Shown here in pieces: positions 1 through 6,504 of a stretch of 64,000 nucleotides of DNA. Position numbers and translations under genes: made by a program. Origin of the DNA: Glycomyces tritici (GTDB lineage Bacteria; Actinomycetota; Actinomycetes; Mycobacteriales; Micromonosporaceae). Numbering within the stretch: position 1 is the first letter of the stretch; the number at the start of each line of letters is the position of its first letter. The notes below the pieces were generated by a model that saw nothing but the letters and a program-made list of their open reading frames with translations, searched no databases and was not told where the DNA came from. Location of the stretch: NCBI RefSeq assembly GCF_030403505.1, contig NZ_JAUEMJ010000004.1, forward strand, positions 522,046 to 586,045, written 5' to 3'.

Positions 1-148
1 ACCCCTTCGCGAAACGCATGAACACCACTGCTTTGACCTGGGCGTTCTGTATGCGCGCTTAACGGTTGCGGCCTTGGGGTACCCCGTTTCGGGCTCGAAG
101 CACCTACAATGAGCAACCAGACCCTTCACTGCCCCTGGAGATCCGCCG

Positions 149-682
149 TTGGCCGTCCCCCCGCAGCCCCCAGCCCACCACCACTACCCTCCTCCGAACT
201 ACTTGTACTGGCAGCAGCCCCCTCCGCCGCCGCGCATGCCGGGGCTGACGATCACCGCCATCGTGCTGATGTGGGTGATGGTGGCCCTGGCCGTGGTCGG
301 CGGCTTCCTGGCGGTGGTGCCGCTCCTGCTGCTGCAGGACGTGAGTTCATCGGCGCTGCTCGGACCGCTCGGGGAGTGGGCGGTGTGGCTGCTGGCGTTC
401 GGCGCCCTGCAGGGCCTGGTCTGGGCGGGGCTGCGCGCGTACTTCGCGGTAGGGATCGCCAGGCGCAGCGCTCGGGCCCGCCGCGGCGCGATCTGGGCCG
501 AGTCGATCGCGCTCGTGTTCCAGGTGGCGTACCTGGCGGTCTCGGTCGCCGCGTTCTCCTCCGCCCCGCGCGAAAGCGGGTACAGCTACAACTTCACCTT
601 CGACTGCACCGGTCTCGTGCTCCCCATCCTGGTCATCTGCTTCCTCTCCGCTTCACGGTCGCTCTGGTGGTGCGACCGCTGA
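149..682 (+). CDS. Small four-helix membrane protein, first of a tandem pair
   Basis: Predicted 177-residue integral membrane protein of unknown function. It starts at a TTG with GGAG 8 bases upstream. Residues 1-28 are rich in Pro, His and Tyr (cytoplasmic-tail-like), followed by hydrophobic segments near 31-56, 70-92, 113-133 and 154-168. It is a paralogue of the next gene: both have a Pro-rich head, a central basic stretch (R-A-R-R-G-A-I here, A-G-A-R-K-G-A-I there) between helices 2 and 3, and a closing W-C pair. The pair is 38 bases apart and probably cotranscribed. No enzymatic motif is visible and I do not recognise a named family. A TACAAT hexamer at 105-110 could be a -10 element but has no good -35. 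Confidence 0.7.
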   Translation: MAVPPQPPAHHHYPPPNYLYWQQPPPPPRMPGLTITAIVLMWVMVALAVVGGFLAVVPLLLLQDVSSSALLGPLGEWAVWLLAFGALQGLVWAGLRAYFAVGIARRSARARRGAIWAESIALVFQVAYLAVSVAAFSSAPRESGYSYNFTFDCTGLVLPILVICFLSASRSLWWCDR

Positions 683-720
683 GACCCCTTTGTTCCGCCC
701 ATTGTTAGGAGAACCCCCGA

Positions 721-1233
721 ATGAGCAATCCCCCGCTTCCCCCCGCTCCTCCGCCCGGCCCGCCGCTCGGGTCCGGTCCCGAGACGATTCCCGGCTCCAC
801 GAAGGGCGCCGTGGTGCTCCTGTGGATCCTGTTCGGCTTCGGCATCTGCGGCGGCGCCCTCTCCGTCTTCGGCTACACCGCGCTCGTGGCGCTGGAGGAC
901 ACCGGTGACGTGGTCATCCCCTCGTCGTTCATGCCGTTCCTGATCGCGTCGATCGTCCAGATCCTGATCTGGACGGTCCTGCGCGCTATCTTCGCCGTGC
1001 GGATCGCCAAGCGCAGCGCCGGCGCCCGCAAGGGCGCGATCATCCTCGAGCTCGTCGGCCTGGCCCTGGCGGTCGTGTCGTGGATCTTCACCCCCGAGGT
1101 CGAGGTCACCGGTGCCAGCACCGCCGGCAACACGGCGGGCACCGTCATCGGCGCCGTCATCGGCATCGCCTTGGCCGCCATCATCATCGGCTTGCTGTCC
1201 ACTGCGGACTCCAAGCGCTGGTGCAACGAGTAG
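721..1233 (+). CDS. Small four-helix membrane protein, second of a tandem pair
   Basis: Predicted 170-residue integral membrane protein, paralogous to the gene just upstream. ATG start with AGGAGA 8 bases before it. Residues 1-27 are Pro-rich, then there are hydrophobic stretches near 30-55, 70-90, 100-120 and 137-158, and a C-terminal S-K-R-W-C motif matching the S-L-W-W-C of its neighbour. Function is unknown; nothing suggests transport or catalysis. The gene is followed by a perfect 16-bp hairpin that probably ends the two-gene unit. Confidence 0.8.
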   Translation: MSNPPLPPAPPPGPPLGSGPETIPGSTKGAVVLLWILFGFGICGGALSVFGYTALVALEDTGDVVIPSSFMPFLIASIVQILIWTVLRAIFAVRIAKRSAGARKGAIILELVGLALAVVSWIFTPEVEVTGASTAGNTAGTVIGAVIGIALAAIIIGLLSTADSKRWCNE

Positions 1234-1242
1234 CAGCGCCAC

Positions 1243-1277
1243 GCGGCCGCCGGAGGACTCGGTCCTCCGGCGGCCGC
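1243..1277 (+). terminator. Perfect hairpin after the membrane-protein pair
   Basis: Inverted arms at 1243-1258 (GCGGCCGCCGGAGGAC) and 1262-1277 form a 16-bp GC stem with a 3-base loop, 9 bases after the stop codon. There is no U tract, as is common for actinomycete terminators. Confidence 0.75.
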
Positions 1278-1345
1278 TGCGGTTAACGCGTTGCCCGGGG
1301 TGGCGCGAAGGTCCTAAGGTGAAGCCCGAAAGTGAGGGTTGCTCC

Positions 1346-2080
1346 GTGACCAAGTTGAACCAGATCATCGCGATCGAGAAGAGCGTCAAGGCGAAGGCCG
1401 CGCGTGCGCTCGGCGACGCCGGGCGCGAGCTCGCCAAGGCGCCGCTGCTGTCCGGCATCTCCCGGACCTACCAGCCCAAGGACGAGGAGGGCGAGCAGCT
1501 GCCGCCCGAGTCGACGAAGGTGCAGCGCCGCGTCGAGGAACAGCTGCGCGAGGTGTCAGCGGCGATGACGCGACTGTTCGACGTCACGGCCACCAAGGAC
1601 CGCACGAACGCCCTCGCCACTGCCGACATCACCGTGGACGGTGAGGTGCTCGTCGCCGACGTCCCCGTCACCTACCTCCTGTTCCTGGAGAAGCAGCTCG
1701 CCGAGCTGCAGTCGTTCGTCAAGGCCCTGCCCGTGCTGGACGCGGGCGAGTCGTGGACGTACAACGACGCCTCCGACGCCTTCGCGACCGACCCGGTGAA
1801 GACGGTGCGCACCAAGAAGATCCCGCGCAACCACGTCAAGGCCGAAGCCACCGAGGAGCACCCGGCGCAGGTCGAGGTGTACTACGAGGACATCCCGGTC
1901 GGGTACTGGACGACCGTGAAGTTCTCCGGAGCGGCCCCCGCCAAGCGGGTCGCGCAGCTCTCCGAGCGGCTCGAGAAGCTCCAGATCGCCGTCAAGTTCG
2001 CCCGGGAGGAGGCCAACGGGACCGAAGTCGCCGACGAGCAGATCGGCGCCAAGGTCTTCGGCTACCTGCTCGGCGAATAG
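1346..2080 (+). CDS. Conserved actinobacterial protein of the DUF7873 type
   Basis: A 244-residue soluble protein. I place the start at GTG 1346 (M-T-K-L-N-Q-I), preceded by a GTGAGGG Shine-Dalgarno, although the frame stays open further upstream across the hairpin. From memory it resembles streptomycete proteins now grouped as DUF7873. Shared landmarks are I-S-R-T-Y-Q-P-K-D-E-E-G near residue 39, V-T-A-T-K-D, V-P-V-T-Y-L-L-F-L-E-K-Q-L, and a C-terminal segment with R-N-H-V-K-A-E-A-T-E and Y-Y-E-D-I-P-V-G-Y-W-T-T-V-K-F-S. It is charged and has no signal peptide, membrane helix or catalytic signature I can name. It appears monocistronic, bounded by hairpins at 1243-1277 and 2090-2115. Confidence 0.85.
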   Translation: MTKLNQIIAIEKSVKAKAARALGDAGRELAKAPLLSGISRTYQPKDEEGEQLPPESTKVQRRVEEQLREVSAAMTRLFDVTATKDRTNALATADITVDGEVLVADVPVTYLLFLEKQLAELQSFVKALPVLDAGESWTYNDASDAFATDPVKTVRTKKIPRNHVKAEATEEHPAQVEVYYEDIPVGYWTTVKFSGAAPAKRVAQLSERLEKLQIAVKFAREEANGTEVADEQIGAKVFGYLLGE

Positions 2081-2089
2081 GCCCACAGA

Positions 2090-2115
2090 CGCCCCTGTTT
2101 TGAGCGACAGGGGTG
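2090..2115 (+). terminator. Hairpin after the DUF7873-type gene
   Basis: CCCCTGT at 2092-2098 pairs with ACAGGGG at 2107-2113, and the stem extends by a G-U and a C-G pair. It lies 10 bases after the stop codon, with TTTT in the loop. Confidence 0.6.
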
Positions 2116-2290
2116 GCGCCCGAAAAGCGCCGAACACGCTGAAACTGAGATTCAGTCCGAGTATCACGCGGGAACACGGTCCCCTGCGGAATTTAACCCC
2201 GCAGCGTACGGATCCGTTCACCGCCGAACCTGAGACTCTCGCTCCAGCTTCAGCATTCGCCACGCCGCGCGTATCCGCGAGTAGCTCCTC

Positions 2291-2373
2291 TGGGACATCG
2301 ATGTTGGGGGTTCGAATCCTCCCCGCCGCACCACATGCGGCGGTAGCTCAATGGCAGAGCACGGTGCTAGCAG
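2291..2373 (+). tRNA. Circularly permuted (or split) tRNA: 3' half precedes 5' half
   Basis: The 3' half comes first. 2296-2300 (CATCG) would be the 3' anticodon strand, 2301-2305 the variable loop, 2306-2322 a T arm with loop TTCGAAT, 2323-2329 (CCGCCGC) the acceptor strand, and 2330-2333 ACCA. After only CAT (2334-2336) the 5' half begins: GCGGCGG 2337-2343, TA, D arm 2346-2360 (GCTC/GAGC), A26, CGGTG 2362-2366, then CT as bases 32-33. The halves fit each other: 7/7 acceptor pairs, 5/5 anticodon-stem pairs (one G-U), T8/A14, G18G19, and a possible A15-T48 Levitt pair. Joining CT to the upstream TGGGA gives a 7-base loop with anticodon TGG (Pro), and other junctions give AGG or AGC. C72 is atypical for tRNA-Pro, so identity is unsettled. 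The alternative is remnants of two tandem copies. Confidence 0.6.
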
Positions 2374-2420
2374 CAGACTCAACGGCTACCGCAGATCGCA
2401 GCGGCCACTATGTGGCACAT

Positions 2421-2453
2421 GGCGGCCCGGTGTCGAGGTCAACGACCCGGGCC
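2421..2453 (+). terminator. Hairpin downstream of the split tRNA
   Basis: GCGGCCCGG and CCGGGCCGC form a 9-bp stem around a 16-base loop about 50 bases after the 5' tRNA half. It could end the tRNA transcript. No T tract follows. Confidence 0.45.
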
Positions 2454-2524
2454 GCACCTATGCCCATTGCACGGACACGGCGGGCACGGCACAATGGTCG
2501 CCATGAGCGACAACAGAAAGGGCG

Positions 2525-2941
2525 ATGCCGCGTAGGCCGCCCGCGCGAGTACGCGCACAGCAGCGCCGCTACGCCTCCCCCTCGGCGGACCGGCCGCTCC
2601 CCCGCATCCCCGGCGCCTCGAGCGCCCTGCAAGGCGCGATCGCGCGCCTCGAGACCGATGACTCCCGTTTCCACCCAGGCGATGTGGCCTCGGCGTTCCG
2701 CGTCTGGCAGCGGGTCACCGGCGGCCCGGCCCGGCGCGCCCAAGACCATGCGGTGCACGCCGACTGCGAGCTCTGCAATCCACCGAGCCGCGACGTCCTC
2801 GAACTGGCCCTGCACCTCCTGCCGCGACGCTCCGCCCAGGAGCTGCGGCATCTCGTCGCACCGCTCGACGAGCGGTTCCTGCGACTGACGATCCCCTTGC
2901 CGAGCAAGCCGCCCGGACCGTGGTGGGCCCGGCGGACCTAG
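2525..2941 (+). CDS. Small hypothetical protein with an H-x-x-C-x-x-C motif
   Basis: A 138-residue basic protein of unknown function. Residues 1-30 are Arg/Pro-rich and probably disordered. The second half contains H-A-D-C-E-L-C-N-P-P-S-R-D near residue 77, followed by an amphipathic helix, R-S-A-Q-E-L-R-H-L-V and L-D-E-R-F-L-R-L-T. Short actinomycete proteins with a similar C-E-L-C plus leucine-rich tail exist in my memory, without function. The Cys/His cluster could bind a metal, but that is inference. The start is uncertain: an A/G-rich patch lies only 3-4 bases before ATG 2525, and a competing ATG at 2503 in another frame is stopped after 10 codons. Confidence 0.5.
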   Translation: MPRRPPARVRAQQRRYASPSADRPLPRIPGASSALQGAIARLETDDSRFHPGDVASAFRVWQRVTGGPARRAQDHAVHADCELCNPPSRDVLELALHLLPRRSAQELRHLVAPLDERFLRLTIPLPSKPPGPWWARRT

Positions 2942-3130
2942 CGGCGCCGCCGCGAACCCGTGCTCCGCCCCAGAGACGGCAACACCGTGTCGGCGGCCCG
3001 AAACGGCCGCCGACGCGCTCCGTCCCCACCGCCAAGGGCAGGCCCCACAACCCGGGTAGGGCTGTCCCTACCCGTGAAATGCCTGCTCGCAGGGTCGTTG
3101 CGGCGCCCGGATCGGACGAAGATTAGTGAC

Positions 3131-3844
3131 ATGAACAAGATCTTCAAGCAGCTCGGCGCCGACTCCGCGTACCTGCTCTCCGCGTTTCCGATCGCGCTTC
3201 CCGCGTTCGTCATCACCGTCGCCGGCTTCGCCGCCGGCATCGGGACCGCCGTCGTCTGGGTCGGCGTCCCCATCCTCGCCGCGACCCTCTTCGCCATGCG
3301 CGGCCTCGCCGCCGCCGGACGCAGCCAGCTCAGTGCCGTCCTGCGCCAGCCGATCAACCAGCCGCACTACAAGCGGGCCCCCGAGAACGCCTCCGCACTG
3401 CGCCGCGCCCTCACGCCCGTCACCGACGGCCAGTCGTGGCTGAACCTCCTCTGGGGCCTGGTGAACTTCCCGCTCGCCGTCGCCGGCTTCTGCGTCGCCC
3501 TGAGCTGGTGGGCCGCCACGGTCGCCTCGCTCGCCTACCCCCTGTACGGCTGGATCATCATCCGCGCCGTCGACGGCAGCGGCGGGGGCGACGGCCTGGA
3601 GTACGCGACCCGCTGGCTCGGCTGGGGCGACTCGTACGCCGCCGCCTCCCTGCTCGCCGTCCTCGGCGGCCTGGTCATGGCCCTGCTGCTGCCGCTGGTC
3701 CTGCGCGGTTTCGCGATCACCCAGGCCTCGCTCGGCAAGGGCCTGCTCGCCTCGCTCACCGAGTCGGACGCACCCCAGGGCCCGGTCCGCACCGCCACGA
3801 TCAACGCTGAGGTCACCCGCATCCAGGAGCGCCTCGCCGCATAG
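3131..3844 (+). CDS. Stand-alone membrane sensor-domain protein
   Basis: A 237-residue membrane protein resembling the putative sensor domain (PF13796 type) at the N-terminus of many actinomycete histidine kinases. Hydrophobic pairs lie near residues 12-60 (ending V-W-V-G-V-P-I-L-A-A-T-L-F) and 105-215. The W-V-G-V-P-I-L segment followed by R-G-L-A-A-A-G-R matches what I know of that family. No dimerisation helix with phospho-His and no ATPase domain follows: the protein stops at residue 237 just where a kinase linker would begin. It could be a true kinase-less sensor or the N-terminal remnant of a kinase. The start at ATG 3131 is chosen because the hydrophobic domain begins there; the Shine-Dalgarno is weak. 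The DNA right after it is suspect homopolymer sequence. Confidence 0.75.
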   Translation: MNKIFKQLGADSAYLLSAFPIALPAFVITVAGFAAGIGTAVVWVGVPILAATLFAMRGLAAAGRSQLSAVLRQPINQPHYKRAPENASALRRALTPVTDGQSWLNLLWGLVNFPLAVAGFCVALSWWAATVASLAYPLYGWIIIRAVDGSGGGDGLEYATRWLGWGDSYAAASLLAVLGGLVMALLLPLVLRGFAITQASLGKGLLASLTESDAPQGPVRTATINAEVTRIQERLAA

Positions 3845-3867
3845 ACCTCACCTCCGGGAAACCCCGA

Positions 3868-4020
3868 CCGGGGGGGGGGGGGCGCCGGGCCCCCCCCGCC
3901 CCCCGGGCCCCCCCCCCCCCACACCCCCCCGCGGGGGGGGGGGGGGGGCGGGGGGGGGGGGGGTGGGGGGGGTGTGGGGGGGCGGGGGGGGGGGGGGGCC
4001 CGGGGGGCCCCCCCGCCGCC
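3868..4020. other. Extreme G/C homopolymer block, probable assembly artefact
   Basis: About 150 bases consist almost only of runs of 7-17 G or C with rare T or A. It sits exactly between two convergent genes, where a strong terminator hairpin would be expected. Nothing can be read in it. True chromosomal DNA of this composition is very unlikely; unresolved hairpin or poly-G read error is more plausible. Confidence 0.8.
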
Positions 4021-4034
4021 GGGTAGGTCGCTGA

Positions 4035-6131
4035 TCAAGCGTTGGTGCCGGTCACGGTCGTGCCGGTCTTGGTGACGATGTACTCGATCGTCCCCCCGCC
4101 CCAGAAGTGGAACGTGAGGGTGACGGGCTCGTCGTCCCTGACCTCGTTGAAGAAGTCAGGGGTGAGGCTGATCGTGCCGGCGTCGTAGTCGGGCCGGTAG
4201 GTCGCCCAGAGCTCCTTGAAGGCGGTCCACGTGTGGGGTCCGGCGTTGGTGCCGTCGGCGTACTTGGCCTCCATCGTGGCGATCTGGTCGCCGTTGAACT
4301 CGGTCGGAATCGCGAAGCACGAGGAGTTGCAAGCCCACCACTGGGACCAAGGTGCGCCGTCCAGGGTCCCGGTGAGGTCGGAGATCTGCGCCGTGTCGTA
4401 GCTGATGATGTGGATCTGCCACGGCAGGCCGTCCGAGAAGCGGGCTTCGATGGTCGCGTTGGTGCCGTAGGCGCGGTCGCCCGCGAGACGGGTGAGCGCG
4501 GCGGCGGTCAGGGTGACCGTGTCACCGGAGACGGTGTAGTCAGTGCCCTCGGTAAGTGCGGTGTCCCCCTGCCACAGGCCTTCGAAGTCAAGGCCGTTGC
4601 GGTTGAGGGTGAGCGACTCGTCCGCGATGGTCCCGGCCTTCTCGAGGTAGATCGAGTCGAACGAGGCGGTGCCCGAAAGCGTCGTAAAACCTGAGTCCAT
4701 GTACGCCTTCAGGAGCGGGTCGCGCCATTCCAGGGTGTGGCGGTTGAGGTACGAGCCGGCGTCCCACAGCATCAAGGTCAGCTGCTCTTCGACGGCCTGG
4801 TGCGTGGTGGCCTGGAAGAACTTCAGCAACTCGCCGTACTGCGGCGAGTTGGGCACGGCGCCGCGGGTGTAGTCGTAGCCGAGGACACCCCACTCGCCGA
4901 CGATGACCGGCACGCCGTTGTCGACGAAGGTGTCATTGGTGCGCTGGAAGGTGTTCTCGAGGTCCTGCCGGGTCTCCTCGTCGTAGGTGGTGACCCCGGC
5001 GACGTTGACGCCGAAGGGATAGAACCCGTAGAAGTGGACGGTCGCTGCGATCATGTCGTCGTCGAGCTCGTCGATGGTGGCCTTGAGCGCGTCCAGGTGC
5101 GGCTGCTCGGAGTTGGTGACCCACGTCGGCAGCACCAGGAGCCGGTCGGCGTTCTTCCCGCCGGTGGCGCGGACGGTCTCGTAGAAGTTGACGTTGAGCG
5201 TGGCGGTGTGGGCGTCCTGGTTGGCCGTGTCAGTGGGGAACTGCGGTTCGTTGATGCTCTCGAAGGACAGCTCGGACGGGTAGTCCTTGAACCGCTCGGC
5301 GATCTGGGTCCACATCGAGTTGAACTTCGCCAGCACGTTCTCGCGGTCGTCCGGCAGCTCCTTGGTGAACATCTGGTCGTGGATGTTGACCAGCACCTGG
5401 AGGTCGTTCGCGATCGCCCAGTCGACGACCTGCGCGACACGCTCCATGCGCTCGGAGGAGATCGTGTAGTCCGGTCCCGGGCCGGTGTGCTCGTAATCCC
5501 AGGCCACCGGGAGGCGGATCGAGTTGTAGCCCTCCGCCTTGATGGTCTGGAGGAGCTCCTCGGTGATCGGCGGGTTGCCCCAGGCGGTCTCACCGCCGGT
5601 GTCGCCGCCGAAGGCGTCGAGGGAGTTGCCGACGTTCCAGCCCGGCTGCATGGCCGCGACCTGCTCGATGGCGGTCATCGGCTGCTGCGGTTCGCTCACC
5701 GTGCCGTCGCAGAGGCGGCCGTTGAGGCGGAAGTCGGTGGGGTCGGTGTTCGCATCCGACCACGAACCGGAGAACCCGAACGAGGTGGTTCCGCCGGTCG
5801 CGAGCGCGCCGTTGTGTCCCTGGCCGGAGGCCTTGGCCGTGGCGGCCTTGCTCTTGTCCTTGGCGTTCCACATGTGGGTGACGGCCTGATCGTCGGCCCA
5901 GGTCCACTCCAGGTCCCAGTGGTTGACCGGGTCGCCGAGGTTGGTGACCTGGACGTTGGCGTTGAAGCCCCCCGACCATTGGCCGGTGACCTGGTATTCG
6001 ACCTCGCAGCCTTCCGAGGCTGCGTTGGCGCTGACAGCGCCGATCAGCCCCGCGGTCAGGGCGGTGATTGCGGCGGCGGCGGTCACGCCGAGGCGCATTC
6101 GTCTTCTATGGACGGTGTCTGAACTCTTCAC
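4035..6131 (-). CDS. Secreted CBM2-GH5 cellulase (endo-beta-1,4-glucanase)
   Basis: A 698-residue secreted glycoside hydrolase that should cleave internal beta-1,4 bonds of cellulose or related glucans. I chose GTG 6131 because AAGGAG lies 4 bases upstream and a signal peptide follows (R-R-R-M-R-L, hydrophobic core, A-N-A-A-S near residue 35). A family-2 cellulose-binding module (about 38-140, two Cys, several Trp) precedes the GH5 catalytic barrel (about 150-450). Visible catalytic Glu residues are in S-I-N-E-P (acid/base) and I-V-G-E-W-G (nucleophile). The C-terminal 190 residues look like an X2/Ig-like module plus a beta-rich module starting near W-Q-I-H-I-I. The CBM is N-terminal. It is transcribed divergently from the GH62 gene, with its own promoter at 6213-6241. 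Confidence 0.92.
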   Translation of the reverse strand: MKSSDTVHRRRMRLGVTAAAAITALTAGLIGAVSANAASEGCEVEYQVTGQWSGGFNANVQVTNLGDPVNHWDLEWTWADDQAVTHMWNAKDKSKAATAKASGQGHNGALATGGTTSFGFSGSWSDANTDPTDFRLNGRLCDGTVSEPQQPMTAIEQVAAMQPGWNVGNSLDAFGGDTGGETAWGNPPITEELLQTIKAEGYNSIRLPVAWDYEHTGPGPDYTISSERMERVAQVVDWAIANDLQVLVNIHDQMFTKELPDDRENVLAKFNSMWTQIAERFKDYPSELSFESINEPQFPTDTANQDAHTATLNVNFYETVRATGGKNADRLLVLPTWVTNSEQPHLDALKATIDELDDDMIAATVHFYGFYPFGVNVAGVTTYDEETRQDLENTFQRTNDTFVDNGVPVIVGEWGVLGYDYTRGAVPNSPQYGELLKFFQATTHQAVEEQLTLMLWDAGSYLNRHTLEWRDPLLKAYMDSGFTTLSGTASFDSIYLEKAGTIADESLTLNRNGLDFEGLWQGDTALTEGTDYTVSGDTVTLTAAALTRLAGDRAYGTNATIEARFSDGLPWQIHIISYDTAQISDLTGTLDGAPWSQWWACNSSCFAIPTEFNGDQIATMEAKYADGTNAGPHTWTAFKELWATYRPDYDAGTISLTPDFFNEVRDDEPVTLTFHFWGGGTIEYIVTKTGTTVTGTNA

Positions 6132-6212
6132 GGATCTCCTTGTGGGACGGTGGATTCCGTGAGGGCGCGGCGGCGGCCGCAGGAGGGGGGTCGATCTCCT
6201 TGTGCGGCTCCA

Positions 6213-6241
6213 CACTAAGTTGGACGACCAAACTTTGTCAA
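6213..6241 (-). promoter_or_regulatory. Promoter of the GH5 gene with an embedded near-palindrome
   Basis: Read on the minus strand there is TTGACA (6241-6236), a 17-base spacer and TTAGTG (6218-6213). The spacer carries the near-palindrome AAGTTTGG-TCGT-CCAACTT (one base longer on one side). A repressor bound there would cover the promoter. No regulator is identified. Confidence 0.6.
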
Positions 6242-6381
6242 GGGAAGATTCTCGGCCCCTCCCTTGCCGGAATCCTGTCATGACATGAATGTCGTTGGGG
6301 GCCTTGGCGAAACGAAGTCGAGCCCGAGACTCGATGCGGCAGGTTGACGCTAGGCGCGCCGACAAACTTTCCTCCGACCCG

Positions 6382-6410
6382 TTGACTGCATATCGAGCGC
6401 TCTCTATAGT
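6382..6410 (+). promoter_or_regulatory. Promoter of the GH62 gene
   Basis: TTGACT (6382-6387), 17-base spacer, TATAGT (6405-6410): close to the housekeeping sigma consensus, about 95 bases before the ATG. The long leader holds an inverted repeat at 6460-6483. Confidence 0.65.
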
Positions 6411-6459
6411 TCGAGTCGCCGCAAAAATCATCAGATGTTTCGGCGCCGAGCTGCGGCAT

Positions 6460-6483
6460 GTGAACGATAACAGACACGTTCAC
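6460..6483 (+). promoter_or_regulatory. Inverted repeat in the GH62 leader, likely operator
   Basis: GTGAACG at 6460-6466 and CGTTCAC at 6477-6483 are perfect inverted arms with a 10-base centre. Position between promoter and ATG suits a repressor operator; an RNA hairpin is the alternative. Confidence 0.5.
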
Positions 6484-6504
6484 GTGCTCGCCGAAGGGAT
6501 ATTC

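Noticed and set aside
2291..2373. Permuted two-piece tmRNA
   Set aside because: The D arm is a full canonical tRNA D arm and there is no coding-tag region or Ala G3-U70 pair.
4737..6122. Long plus-strand open frame opposite the cellulase gene
   Set aside because: Low-complexity V/G/D/R translation, typical antisense shadow of a GC-rich gene.
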